From Anthostomella pinea (lineage: Eukaryota > Ascomycota > Sordariomycetes > Xylariales > Xylariaceae): a DNA stretch of 64,000 nucleotides. The stretch is taken from assembly GCA_963556695.1 (NCBI GenBank), contig CAUWAG010000008.1, forward strand, positions 992,001 through 1,056,000, read 5' to 3'. The notes under the pieces are model-generated. The model had not been told where the DNA came from. It searched no databases and worked only from the letters and a program-made list of their open reading frames with translations. Positions within the stretch are counted from its first letter, which is position 1. Each line of letters opens with the position of its first letter. This document shows positions 1 through 11,575 of the stretch, piece by piece. The position numbers and the translations under genes are program-made.

Positions 1-2861
1 AAGGTGCTATCATAGAGCCCGAGACTGATTGCGTGTGCGTGACGGGAGACGGATGACCGGCTTGGTTGATGCTTCGACTCGGTAGGTGATGATTCTACCT
101 TTTGGGTTGAACCAGGGTCGGCATCGCTGCTGGGAGGGTCTGGGTTCTTGCGGGTTGTCCTCGCGTGTTGCCTCAACCCCCAGGATGGGTTGAGCAGTAT
201 GGAAATATATAGGGTAGCCTGATCTGACCCATGGAGGGAGGCACCGGGGTATGGCTGGATTGTGGATTGGAAGATATGCGAATGATCACGGACACTGGAC
301 TGCTCTCGCGGATATAGGGAGCTTAAGAACGCTGTATTTCGTGGGGCCGCAGAATGGCGCTTCCGATTTGAAGGCATCGTGGCTATAGTAGCTGCTATTG
401 GCCCTTGGGCTGATGGTCTGCAAGATGGGGTAGGGCTCGTTCACACTACTCGTACACCGACACGCAGTGGCGTATTTGCAGCTCAAAAAATCCGAGATTT
501 TCAACAATGCATGAGGCGGTACTTGTGAATCGGTAGTTATGTTGCGGGCAGATTGCTTCTTGGTCTTGTGTTAGTTGTCAATGTGGATATCTATCTATCT
601 GACTCTCGAGGACGGCGCGATGCCGACCCAGCCAGCCCAGCGCCTCGGCGGGATCGATCTGTACTGGTCTGGCTGAATCCCTTGGCCGGGCGCGCCGGCG
701 CAGTGCGCTTGGCTAACGGTGTCGCTCGGTGACCCGCGAGTCAGGAGCTGCCACGCCGTTATCTTGGGTGCGTTGAAGCTGAACAGATTTTCGTATGTTG
801 AGGTGGGTCAGCCGGGCCTCTGATGCTCAGGCGTGCCAGCGTCAGGCGGGCATGATTTGGGCACGGGAACAACCACTTGCCGCGGATCAACGTGAGGACG
901 TAACCGGTTGCTCCGAGACATTGAAACTCTTCATATCAGGCTATCTGCGAGACATGTCAGTGCACATGACATCCTCTATCGTCAGTTGTGCTCACTTGTG
1001 TCCGCGATGCCGTCTTAGTCTAGACCCGAGGCAAGAGCAATCGAGAAGGTTGAGCAGGGATCTGTACGGCTATGCTGAAGGCCCGGGGCTGGCTGCCGAG
1101 TGAGCGGGGAGGTCTCCCCTTTCTTTTCCTTAGTCCCTGATCATGCTGCGTCCCGGGGACAATTGCCCGGGTAGATGCATGCAGCAGGAGAAGAAGTCAT
1201 AAATTACGAGGCTGACTACCTTCATCATCGATCCTGTCATGATCTCAAGACGGAGTCCATGCTAGCCGGAACGGACCTGGCAGAGGACCCTGAATGTGTT
1301 TGTCGATAGCCTGGAGGTAGTGGCATGATATGGCGTTTTGCAGAGAGCTGAGATTGGTGGGGTGGCGGGTTGCAGAAGGTGGTGTGGCCGGCCCCTTGCC
1401 GACCTGTCCACCTGCGCAGCCAAGGCAGTCCAGCTGTACCTATGCAAGGGACTCGCCGATTCTTCAATTGCTGTGGGATATCTTTGAATATGGACATGGA
1501 CAATTCTGCCGTTCTACCCAGAACCCGCAGTCGGCAACGCTTCTCCTGTCTTTTCAGCTGCCCGACCGGCTGGCCGGGTCCGTGGTACGGGAATCGGTAT
1601 GTGCTTCTGTTTCCAATTCCGGCCAGCTCCGTGGGCTGTGTATTTGACGGTGCCACGACCGTCTCAGCTAGTACATGTGTTTAACGTGCTTTTGCATGCC
1701 ACCATTTGGTCAGCTTTCGGCAGCGTGCCACGACGATGTGACCATCTGTGTGATGCACGCTTGTCGATATCCTGTCCAATCAAGATGAGTGATTTCGTCG
1801 ACAGGTGATGCCCTGGTTGGGCCGGATTTGGAGTAGGTAATGCACAGTGGAGGGGTCGAGACGGAGGCGGGGAGGCTACGAGTAGAATGCAGGGTCCAGA
1901 CGTTGAGGCTTGTGCTGCCCCCCACCCTAATGCGCTGATTAGCGACGATAACGCCCATGTGTCTGTGCTGATGTGCCGCGATAAGCCCCATAGATTCCCC
2001 CCCTCCACCTCCCCCTCCAACAGGGGTTCATTCACGTAGGCAGATGGGCAAAGTCATCCATCGCTAGACCGTAACCATCCATCCTGCCATTCCCAGCCCG
2101 TGCCGTCCCATTCTCTTATCTTCGACTTCACCATTGCCGTCCCGTCTCTTTCAGAATAGTAGAAAGGCCAGTGTCTTCCTCGGACTGACTGATGCTCTCT
2201 CTGCTCCGGGCTGTTTACCCCACGAAGCTTGAATGGGAGACGGGACATGACCTGGTCTCGACTCTGAGCTACATAGGTACCACATTTGACTGTTGGTAGC
2301 ACGAGTCATCAACCGTGACTTCAAGCTGAGTCCTGACAAACCCAACTCGAACCGAATAGGCCCATTCACCAGCTGTCAGCAGAGCTCGAGCCATCTCTGT
2401 TGTCTCCGGCGGACGGCTGAGCAGTTGGACCCGAAACAGTTTTTTGCAGTTCCATTCCTGCATTCCCGTCATCCATCCCAACCTGACCACCTCCCATCGT
2501 TGTGTCCTTTGACTGCCTCACCATCGCGCAGTTCACACTCGTTTCTCGACAACTGATAGGCCGTTACAGCACCGGGCTTCCTTATACTGATTGATTTGTT
2601 GACTGTCACTTCCACTTTCGGCTTGCCCAATCGGTACGTGTGTTGTTGGAGGTTTGAAAGCCCCGCATCACCATCACATCAGCATTCCGCTCTGCCAGCA
2701 GCCTTCCCGCCTTCCCGCCTTCCCAGCATTGCAGTGCAGTTCCGTGTCTCTGCTGGTTTGATTTCGATCGTCCTGTCGTCTATGGTCCTTGAGCCTTCCC
2801 GTGCCCCCTACGGCATTGAGTTATTACTTCGCTCGTCTGCGTGTAAGCTCCATCGCCCGAG
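1..2861. other. Left-edge intergenic region
   Basis: I see no convincing gene here. All ORFs are short and mostly lack an ATG start, and I recognise no family in them. The last 800 bases, rich in C and T, probably hold the promoter and 5' leader of the F-box gene that starts at 2862. Confidence 0.6.
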
Positions 2862-4913
2862 ATGGCTGCAACAGCTACAGCAGACAGCTCTTCCGAATCG
2901 AGCCGGCCACCTACTCCAATGCCTGAGAACTCGCCCCCTGCCACGCCGCTCGAGGGTCCTTCCAAGGGAAGACGACGTCAACGATTGCTACGAGGCATTC
3001 AGCGCATCTCCTCGTCTCCGTCGTTGGCTCAAATAGGTCGCACACGCTCCTCGAGTGCGCCCTATGGTACTCGGGGCAGCTTGTCCTGCGTGAGCCTCGC
3101 AGCAGCGCCGACCTTTGCCCAATATCACCCGGGCAATGTCACCCCAGGCTACTTCCCAAACGCGCAGTCTTCATTTCCAAGCAGCCCGACCGTCGAGTTT
3201 CCCAGCTTCGAAGGCATCGAAACCCGCTTAGCACCACGCAAGGTTGCAAATGCCTCCACGACATGCCTTACTCCTAACACGGCTTGCCTGCCTGCCGATG
3301 TCGTAACCACTCGATCCAGATCGGGCACCGCTCAAAAGCCTCCATATGACTTTTGGAAGAACATGCCAGACGAGATTCGAATCCATGTCTTCTCCTACCT
3401 CCACCCAAAAGAGCTCATTCGTGTCTCGCGCGTGAGCAAGGACTTTCACAAGTTCTGCTTCGACGGTCAGCTATGGACGCGGTTCGACGCTACCGATTTC
3501 TATACCGAGATACCGGCGGAATCTCTAGCCAAGATAATCGTGTCTGCGGGCCCTTTTATCAAGGACCTGAACATCCGGGGTTGTCTCCAGATCGAGCACT
3601 ATCAGCGGGCCGAGGTCGTCGTGAAGGCTTGCAAAAACCTCATGAATGCCACTCTAGAAGGTTGTCGGAACTTCCAACGGTCCACTCTGCACAACCTTAT
3701 TCGGACCAACGACAAGCTTGCCAATTTGAATCTCACTAGCATGACAGCAGTGACGAACAGCACATGCAAGATCATCTCGCAACATTGTCCACAGCTGGAG
3801 TCCCTCAATGTGTCCTGGTGCAAGCACATGGACGCTCGCGGCATCAAGATGGTGGTCCGCGCTTGTCCGAAACTGAGGGATCTTAGGGCCGGAGAAGTTA
3901 GGGGCTTCGACAACCTCGACGTTGCCCAGGCTATCTTTGAGACCAACAACCTGGAGCGCCTGGTTTTGTGTGGTTGTGTCGAAGTCACCGATGAATCGTT
4001 TTCTACCATGATCCACGGGAAGAACCCCGAGGTGGACATCTTGACCGATCGGCCGATAGTCTCGTCCAGGAGACTGAAGCATCTTGACCTGAGTCGCTGC
4101 TCGCAGTTGACTAACGAAGGAGTCAAGATAATGGCCCACCTTGTCCCTGAACTTCAAGGCTTGCAGCTGAGTGGCTGCTCGTCTTTGACCGACTCTGCCC
4201 TTGAACCTATCTTGGCCTCAACTCCGCGCCTTACTCACTTAGAGTTGGAGGATCTATCGGAGCTCACCAACGATATTCTATCCGAGCACCTCGCCAAAGC
4301 CCCTTGTGCACCCAAGTTGGAGCATCTCTCGGTAAGTTACTGCGAAAACCTCAGTGATACGGGTATGCTGCCTGTTATCAAGAAATGCACCAGTCTCAAG
4401 AGCGTGGACATGGACAACACTAGGATCGGTGACCTTGTTTTGGCTGAAGCCGCTGCTATGGTTCGATCTCGCGCGGCCAGGACATCGACTCGCGGCTGCC
4501 GTCTTCGCGTGGGGTTGAAGCTAGTAGTGTACGATTGCCAGATGGTTACCTGGACCGGTATACGCGAAGTCTTGTCGTGGAATGCTGAGATCCGGCAGCC
4601 ATCTGGCGGTCACCCATCATTTCCTACGGAAGTCATTGGACTTAAGTGTTTCTATGGATGGCAGCAGACGGTGGAGCAACACACGCAGCGTGTTTTGAGA
4701 GGCGATTTTGCTGCGGCAGGGAGACTGGAGAGGAAGTGGGCCGATTATATGCAGGCGATTGAGGAGGCAGGTGCAGCTGGTGCAGGTCGGAGCCGGCGAA
4801 GGCGAAGGGCTCGGGAGGCTCAGATGCTTCACGCAGACGAGGAAGAAGGGGCCGCTGGCGCTCCTGGTCGTCGACGCGCGCGGACTATGGCGGCTGCTTG
4901 CGCTGTAATGTGA
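2862..4913 (+). CDS. F-box and leucine-rich-repeat protein (SCF substrate adaptor)
   Basis: This is an uninterrupted 683-codon ORF from ATG to TGA. Residues about 1-160 are Ser/Pro/Thr-rich and look disordered. An F-box follows at about 163-207 (FWKNMPDEIRIHVFSYLHP, then a Leu/Val/Phe pattern ending in LWTRFD). From about 230 to 560 there are LRR units of the cysteine-containing AMN1/GRR1 type (repeats such as LESLNVSWCKHM, LKHLDLSRCSQLTNEGV and LQGLQLSGCSSLTDSAL). The C-terminus is Ala/Arg-rich with a basic RSRRRRRAR run that could be a nuclear signal. By family knowledge the F-box binds Skp1 and the LRRs choose a substrate for SCF ubiquitination; the substrate cannot be read from the sequence. 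The start is the first ATG of the frame. It resembles S. pombe Pof2-like F-box/LRR proteins, but I do not assign a symbol. Confidence 0.88.
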   Translation: MAATATADSSSESSRPPTPMPENSPPATPLEGPSKGRRRQRLLRGIQRISSSPSLAQIGRTRSSSAPYGTRGSLSCVSLAAAPTFAQYHPGNVTPGYFPNAQSSFPSSPTVEFPSFEGIETRLAPRKVANASTTCLTPNTACLPADVVTTRSRSGTAQKPPYDFWKNMPDEIRIHVFSYLHPKELIRVSRVSKDFHKFCFDGQLWTRFDATDFYTEIPAESLAKIIVSAGPFIKDLNIRGCLQIEHYQRAEVVVKACKNLMNATLEGCRNFQRSTLHNLIRTNDKLANLNLTSMTAVTNSTCKIISQHCPQLESLNVSWCKHMDARGIKMVVRACPKLRDLRAGEVRGFDNLDVAQAIFETNNLERLVLCGCVEVTDESFSTMIHGKNPEVDILTDRPIVSSRRLKHLDLSRCSQLTNEGVKIMAHLVPELQGLQLSGCSSLTDSALEPILASTPRLTHLELEDLSELTNDILSEHLAKAPCAPKLEHLSVSYCENLSDTGMLPVIKKCTSLKSVDMDNTRIGDLVLAEAAAMVRSRAARTSTRGCRLRVGLKLVVYDCQMVTWTGIREVLSWNAEIRQPSGGHPSFPTEVIGLKCFYGWQQTVEQHTQRVLRGDFAAAGRLERKWADYMQAIEEAGAAGAGRSRRRRRAREAQMLHADEEEGAAGAPGRRRARTMAAACAVM

Positions 4914-7799
4914 GCAAGATGGGGCGCAACGCATGCGCTTCAAAATACATATTGCGATTTTTGGGAACCGCTCAGAGGATATTGTTACCGGGTTCAGAGC
5001 GCGTTCCATCACTGTCCGGAGTTACATCATAAATGGGGGAGACTGGCGTTGAGATGCGAGCAATTGCTTGGGGCATCTGTCTTTACCGTCAATGGGTCTG
5101 CGCTGGTGGGACATGTTGGTGTGGCGTGTCCTGGATTATAGATTGTTGGCACTGTACAGAATTTTCGAGCTGGGGTCAATTCGCGATGTGTTCACATGGA
5201 CGACTATGGAAACCATGGTCCGCTTCCAATCCTACCAGGTACAACGAGTACTTATCTCCAACTAGCTCATACTCTCTTACCTTCAAATCAAACAGAATAT
5301 CTCTGGATTGCTTGATTTCCATCGAAAAAAGTCTGCATAAAGTCGATATCCTTACGGAATAGGGGGCCCCTTTTATCCCAGTCTCGATTTAGGTGGGTCT
5401 TTACCGCTTTCGTCTCACCCAGTACCATATAATGGTCGCCGTGTCGGCTCTTGCTCCCTCGCTGCGGATACTGTGCGCACACGAGCTTCAGTGAGGGGAG
5501 CGGTCAGCCGCTTACTTTAATGGTGCCGGCTCATTGCAGGTAATTGTCACAATGTTCTGATTATACTCGTCGGTCTACCCTCCCTTGTCTCGGTGGGAAA
5601 ATGCCAATAATCAAACACCTGACATGCCATGTCTACACAAGTGCTGAGTGGCAACCGTCGTGAGTGGTAACGCGTCAGCCTGGACGAAACTCGGATGGGC
5701 ACGAGCCACCACTCGCTTTGAAGATGCTACAGTCGTCATGATGCATCATGGATTTATGGGCAAGGCTTTGCGCGCATGCCGCTCGACGTGTGACGCATCG
5801 GCCTGAGCCTATGGATGCTAAGGTATAGTTGACATTGAAGGTTTCTGTGGACTAAGATGATCCGTAGCGTTTTATCCTGCTAGACTTTGTGTACAGCATA
5901 AAGGCTCTGCTTTTTGTCGTATTATAAAGCATTTAGGTATGGCTTTTCCTGTGCGGTTAAAGGACTTAATAATGAAATGAGTATATTATTAATAAATTAT
6001 GCTAGGTTCGGCTGCGATGGATATCAGTTGCTTATACAAAGTAAAGGTGAAAATACCCGGGACGAAACTCAATCTATCTCTAGGAAGCTGACAGCTAGAT
6101 AGATACAAGCTTTTTTTTTTCCGGAAGATTACGTCCTTAGCCAGGTAGTAGTGCTGGTCTTACATGCTTTGCATATCAAGCCTTGCTACGTCTTGGCGTC
6201 AGCACGAGGTTCGGTACGAGAAGCTTGTCTGGACTTTGGACTGACGCATATTCTCCCGTCATCGACATGGGTAGGCTACACACAGCGCGCAGGTAGCTAC
6301 CATCTCAAGGACGAAGAGGGCGCCGCTAGACTCGCTTACAGCCGCAGACAGACCAATTCTTCAAGGGCGAGGCAGACAGACTTGTTTATTGGCTGTGGTG
6401 TGGCTAGTTGTCAGGCTCACGTCAGGGCCGTTTCTGAAGGGCTACCAGCTGTACATAGGCGATCATTTCCCCTTGGGCTCTAATAGAGATTAAGATGCGC
6501 ACGGGCATCGTGAGTCAGCCGCACTATGAAGGCCATGGTTCCTTTTGGGGGCTCTAGATATGGGCTGTCATGTTCCTCGCTGTGGGTTTAATTGCGCTGT
6601 GGATGATTCCCAGTCGTGGCTTTGATCCAGTCAGTCTTCCACAAGCTATCCTGGAACCCCAAGCTCTCCTGGTGCCTTGAAGTCCATAATACGCTTGGGT
6701 CCCTCAGATACAATAATCAATGCTCCTCCACTTCTGGCACTTCATTGTAGGTTATCCTGCACTAGTCTGTGAAGTCTGATTGCCTTAAGGAAGGAGTGAA
6801 CCCGGCCTGCTGTGTTTCTAGGCGGTGAGACGAATCCCAAAGCTAGTGAAGGGGACGAACTGGATACCTTATTGAGGGAGAATAGAAGAACTTGGTAGCA
6901 TACGTTTCTGTCGAGCCTACGGCTTTCATATCCTTCGTCATCGCGAGAATGCGTAGTCAGCAACCACGATGTTGTAAGACGCTGGTGGTGTTGTAATATC
7001 GACCGTTAGTATGATTGGTCACCTCACCTCAGCCTGCCGGAATTGTCAGGGTGGAACAAACCACCTCGCCGTGGGTTGTGCAGTTGCTCTTTACTCCAGT
7101 GCCAACGGAGTCTCAGTTGCTTCTTGCTTGGGTTACATCAGCCATCTGCGGATTTCACTGTCACAACATTGACTTGCGAGCACGGCACAAAGCTGCATTC
7201 GATATTGAAAGAACAGGTTGACGACTTGGCTCGACGCGTATCGGATTCAAGATTGAACGATACAATCAATCTTGGGAATAACCAGTTTACTGCCACGGTA
7301 CTGGTAGCCATTCGCCTTTGCTAACGATCAAGCCCCCAAATGGCCAATGCTTCCCTGATGCAAATAGGAGGCTGGAGGTCAGACGCCGGCTCGTTCAGAC
7401 TTTGTTTAGTCACAGTTGTCAGACTGGAACGGCGAATGTTGGGAGCATATGTCCTACACCTGCGTGAGCTGCTGAGACACCGCCATCGTGATCGCGTTCT
7501 TGCACTTCTACACCGAACCACTTGAAAGCTGGCGTCAGCTTTCAGTAGGCTATCATCTGATACGTTGATGGTTTTTCCCAAGGTGTGTGAGACTTCGTCA
7601 GAGAGGTTACTCGTAGTAGTTTAGGAGTCATCGTCAAGAGCCGGTGATGGTTCGAAAACCCTCACCGGTGGGTGCACTTCGCCTGGTTTAGGCCAGCGTC
7701 GGTTTCGATCGGCATGATGTTGCGGGCAAGCATATCCTGAATAAGGATCGGGGAGACTGGAAATTATGCGGAAACGGGTGAACGGTATTTGGGGAACGA
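4914..7799. other. Intergenic region of about 2.9 kb
   Basis: No supported gene. ORFs are short and unrelated to anything I recognise. An AT-rich island lies at about 5830-6125. The final 130 bases before 7928 hold the promoter of the small secreted protein gene. Confidence 0.6.
5830..6125. repeat. AT-rich island, possible decayed transposon
   Basis: This stretch is far richer in A and T than the sequence around it, with runs such as tatattattaataaatta and a ten-T run near 6111-6120. No ORF of substance survives. In ascomycetes such islands are often old transposon copies mutated by RIP (C to T at CpA). No terminal repeats are visible, so the origin is an inference. Confidence 0.35.
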
Positions 7800-7806
7800 T
7801 ATATAA
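7800..7806 (+). promoter_or_regulatory. TATA box of the small secreted protein gene
   Basis: The sequence tatataaac lies about 125 bases upstream of the ATG at 7928, in a normal position for a fungal TATA element with a short leader. A strong TATA box fits a highly or conditionally expressed secreted protein. Confidence 0.5.
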
Positions 7807-7927
7807 ACGGGACTGTTTCCCTCGTTCTCTGATTATTGCCAACCCATCAGCAACCACCCGGCACAGACTTCCTAGCACAGCAGCCTTCCTACCCCAAACT
7901 TCTCGACACAGTCACCCAGCCCTCAAA

Positions 7928-8372
7928 ATGCGTTTCACTGCTGCCATCGCCACTTTCCTCGCCGGGCACGCCCTGGCCGGGCCCACGCTGCACAGCGCAG
8001 CTGTCCGCACCACCGCCAGCAGCGACCAAGACATCATCGCAGACGCGATCCGCTTCGCCGCGGTGCAGCCCGAGGCCAGCTGCAGCATCATCGACTGCGC
8101 GTCCGTCATCGGCGCTGCCGTCTGCATCGCCGCGGACATCTCGACCGACGATATTCCCGGGCTCGTTGACTGCGTGTCTAGCGGCGCTTCTGGTGTAAGT
8201 CTGGAACCCGGAATCAAATGCCAAATCCGTCCTTCTTCCCCGTCGATGATCATCCCAGGCAGTAAGAAGGAGTGCTCACTGACTTGACCTCGTGTAGCTC
8301 TGCTCGTGCGCTGGCTGCGTCCCCGGCCTCGGCGACTTCCTGACCAACAACAACATCTGCCCTTCTTCTTAG
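7928..8372 (+). CDS. Small secreted eight-cysteine protein (fungal calcium-binding protein-like)
   Basis: Model join(7928..8194, 8298..8372), 113 aa. The intron is 103 bp with donor gtaagt and acceptor gtgtag, phase 0. Residues 1-17 (MRFTAAIATFLAGHALA) are a clear signal peptide. The mature part has eight cysteines at 52, 57, 66, 82, 91, 93, 96 and 110. Exon 2 supplies the CSCAGC cluster and the final Cys and ends in PSS. The spacing and the CxxC followed by a Leu/Phe-rich helix resemble the fungal calcium-binding protein domain (Cbp1-like, Pfam CBP); this assignment is from memory and moderate. Eight cysteines suggest four disulfides and an extracellular or effector-like role. The unspliced frame runs to a TGA at 8285-8287 and would lose the last cysteines, which supports splicing. 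A TATA box lies 125 bp upstream. Confidence 0.8.
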
Positions 8373-8863
8373 AGGAAAACGACCGCCGAGGCTTCACGTC
8401 CGTAGCAATCGATGACACGATCGATCATGGTCTCAAGACGCAGCACTGTTGTGACTTCTAGTCACGGGAGGGAACTGGAAAGGGGGCTTGGTCTGGAATG
8501 AAGGCAGGGGCTTTGGAAAACCTTTCATTGGAAAACAACACTCGTTTATCGTCTTTTCGTAGATCCCAATAAAACATCACATCGGCCGATACACCTTGAG
8601 TTTCAGAACGTGCACGTAGAGTGAAGAGAAAAGTATACTTCAATATCCATCAGTAATTGGTATGGTGGAATGAAGCCCCGGGGACGAGCAGCTCGAAAGC
8701 CCCAGTTATGTACACAGCTATAGCTTCTCACTCCAAGACACCTATTCCATACCAACCCCCAAGAAATAACACTTCCTCTAAATTCCCACATGGAGACGTC
8801 TGTGATCTTGAGTAGCCTCGTACCAAAAGCCCACTTCAGGTTCACCCTACCTAATCGCGAAGG

Positions 8864-9865
8864 TCATCGAGGCCTCGATCGAGCCTCCAATTCAAAGACT
8901 GGTGGTGGGACTTCGAGTTCGGCCCCTGCCGGCTCGCCATCGGCCTCCACGAACGGTATAACACGATCCCCGCTGTCGACCGACGCGGCACCATCGGCAC
9001 CAGTGGCCTTTTCCAACGAAATCCTACAGTGTCCGCCTTTCAGATGCCAGTGCTTGCGTACGAAAGAGAGAAGCATTACAGCGAGGACCGCTGAGCCCAG
9101 CGTCACGCCAACGACTATACCGGTCAGGGTCGAAACTGGCAAATTGGTACTGTGGTTTTCTTGTTGTGGCGCTGGGGTTGAAGTCGCTGAGGGTGCATCG
9201 GTGCCAGGGGGAGATGAGCCCGGATTCGAGTTTGCTGGCGGAGTGAGAGATGAAGTGGAATGAGGGGTGGTTGTGGGTGTACTCGACCCTGCTGTACTTA
9301 GAATGGAAACTGTGCTCGGAACATCTTGCGAGGACCTGGAGGATTTCGTAGGCGTCGATGGCTGTGGGTCTAGAAGGGGTTTAAGCAGGTGACATGAAAC
9401 ATGATGAACACCGTACGAGGCCACGAATCTGTATGCTGCCCTGGCTTGAAGTCAATGTAGCTTCAGCAACGGCTAAGCCGCTCAGATCGAATGCCTGTAG
9501 CATGTCGCATAGCAAGGGAGATACGGGTACCTGGGGCCATGACTTACCATGGTTGCAGTCATATACCAGGTTGCAACTCCTGTTGTCGTTAGTATAGAGA
9601 AACGCAGATGCTCGCTGCCAACATCCGAAGCTGACGCCCCAGCTATTCCGCACAGTTCCGGCAAAATCCCCGTCCCCAGCTCGCGGCCCCAGCGAAACTG
9701 TAAACGTGGTACTTGTGTCTGTGAAGAGCACAGATGTCGTGGTGTTTTCCCACGAGTGGGCGCCACCGTCCAAGCTCGTGGAAACCGCGACATCCTCGGG
9801 TGTGTCGTCTGGGCTGCCGCTGTAGTATGCAGCCTCGGAGACTGTGTCACTCTCCGTGCAGCCTG
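8864..9865 (-). CDS. Single-pass membrane protein with Ser/Thr-rich ectodomain, 5' end unresolved
   Basis: Minus-strand model complement(join(8864..9369, 9548..9865)), incomplete at the 5' end. The intron (9370-9547) has donor gtaagt and acceptor ttctag and joins phase 1 cleanly to give NHDPQPSTPTK. Exon a encodes a cysteine-containing extracellular part (CTESDTVSEAAYYSGSP ... VSFGCWQ ... DNRSCNLVYDC). Exon b has a long Ser/Thr/Pro stalk typical of O-mannosylated proteins, one transmembrane helix (LTGIVVGVTLGSAVLAVMLL) followed by a basic stop (RKHWH), and a cytosolic tail of about 60 residues ending at TGA 8864. The layout resembles fungal cell-wall stress-sensor-like membrane proteins (Mid2/Wsc style), but I see no WSC domain. 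An upstream exon carrying the signal peptide must exist, perhaps between 9930 and 10225; no frame-consistent join was found. Confidence 0.6.
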
Positions 9866-10774
9866 CTAGTATGACGTCTGTTCTCCATCAGCTGTCTACT
9901 TGAAATGAGATACAGGATATGCAAAACAGGTGAACTTCATAGGTTTTAAACCCGTGTTGGAGTGCGGTGACGAGTCAAGGAGGGGAGTCAGGTGAGGCGA
10001 TGGTACTGAATGGAAGTATCTTACGCTCGTCAGGTTTGTCTAGATCTCTTGACAAAGGCCGGGACATATCTCTGGCAACTTTTAGGTTCCCCGATCGAAT
10101 GGTCTTTCTTCAGCCAGCAAGGTAAGACGTTGTCCGTGTCTGTGTGCGCTGCAGCTCCTGCCGGGCAACACGGCGGGCGGCGATATGGTTTGAAATAGTG
10201 GAAGATAGCCGTTGTACATATGAGTTGAGGTTAAGCAGCACGGTTGAAATTTGAGTGGAATGTAGGGCAGACTGCGGAGGAGAAGACAAAGTTTCCAGAA
10301 GTACTTTGAAAACTGATTAGCCCCCTATTGGGGGCGAAAGGGGCCTTGCGCACGTCGATTTGACCGATGCGCCCGTTCAGTACTGCAGTTTCAGCTAGGT
10401 TTGGTGAGGCTGACTTTGTTCTATTATGATCCATGTTTATCTCTACCACCAAACGTGGGGTCTGTTGTCTTCGATTGCTGCTGCATCATGCACACTTGGG
10501 GTCGGCCCTTGGAAAGTCGTCTTGAAGAGGGAGTGCATTGGGCCATGACTCGGCCGATCTCAATGTGCATAAGCTATTTATAGGCCCTGAAGTCTTCAAC
10601 CTCCTCGCACCCTAGCTAGAGTGCGCTTCTCGGGCCCGAGACAGTCCCTGTGTGCTTCACCACCAATGGGAACTATAACGAGGCAAAATGCACACTACTT
10701 CTGGTTAGCTGGACTGAGTCGGACACCCAGTAATATCATTTCCTTCCGTCAAATTCTTTGAACTGGCGAGCTGT
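9866..10774. other. Upstream region of the membrane protein gene
   Basis: It probably contains the missing first exon or exons of the minus-strand membrane protein. One candidate ATG on the minus strand is near 10219, opening a short Pro-rich peptide. Nothing else is supported. Confidence 0.4.
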
Positions 10775-11142
10775 ATGCTGCCGCGAACCAGTATGACGTA
10801 CTGGCTCTGGGTGGGCAATTTCAACTGTGAAGGCGTCACTGGCGGTTACATCGCCGTTGGTGGCGCTCAGCCGTCTCATCGGTATGCGGAATGGTGCGGA
10901 AGAAGTGCTCAGCATCGATGTCGTCCTCTTTAACGGACGTTTCGTCGGCCGGCGAGAAGAACAACATCAACATCTCCTGGGCTATCCGTGGCGGCGAAGA
11001 TGGGGGCATCGTCACTAGCATGACCGTCAACGTCCACCCCAGGATCAGCTTCCCTGGCATGACCTTCGCAATTACGACAGACAACGAGCTCCTCTCGAAC
11101 GAGACGACGGCCGCTGTCTTGGCCCACGTCAAGCTCTACTGA
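10775..11142 (+). pseudogene. Frameshifted relic of a small protein gene
   Basis: Two pieces of plausible coding sequence lie in different frames. The first opens at ATG 10775 and ends at TAA 10931-10933 (contains VGNFNCEGVTGGYIAVGG). The second runs to TGA 11140-11142 (contains NINISWAIRGGEDGGIVTS and ISFPGMTFAITTDNELLS). A gt...ag pair between them would give an intron of only about 31 bp, too short for this genome, so a frameshift is likelier. I do not recognise the family. It lies next to the dead HET gene, which fits a decaying accessory region. Confidence 0.35.
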
Positions 11143-11562
11143 CGCTTGCAACTGCCCACGCACGCCGATCAGGGCAACTACGTGCCGCAATCCACTTCTG
11201 GGCTAGATGTGTTGATATAGGGGTAGCGCACTTGATCGGGCTGTTGGTTGATGGTGTTGAAGAGAAGACTCATACTCGTCGGTACATCGGTCAAGTAAAC
11301 GTAGCATACGTTGGCCAGGCTATATAACTGGTACAAGGAACTGATGGCTTCAGACAGCTCTGCACTGCTTGTTTTGTCGATGCTAATCTCCATGTTCACA
11401 CTATGGTATGTGAAGCAGCACTTCCTTACCAACAAGTGTCAATCCACACGTAGTTGTACCCATCGCTGCTGGCATTTGCTTCACAGTTCCGGATCTTCGC
11501 ATAGCCAGCCTTGTGTTTGATAGCCTCTCGCGGTCTCTGCATTTCTGGGAAACTGACTTCTC

Positions 11563-11575
11563 CATCTTCCCAAGT
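11563..11575. repeat. Target-site duplication, left copy
   Basis: catcttcccaagt, identical to 12078-12090. It lies in the HET coding sequence at the codons for the conserved SHTW(G/E)E motif. Confidence 0.9.

Noticed and set aside
3602..4157. Antisense ORFs of 167-174 codons inside the F-box gene
   Set aside because: Mirror frames of a GC-rich coding sequence with no motifs of their own.
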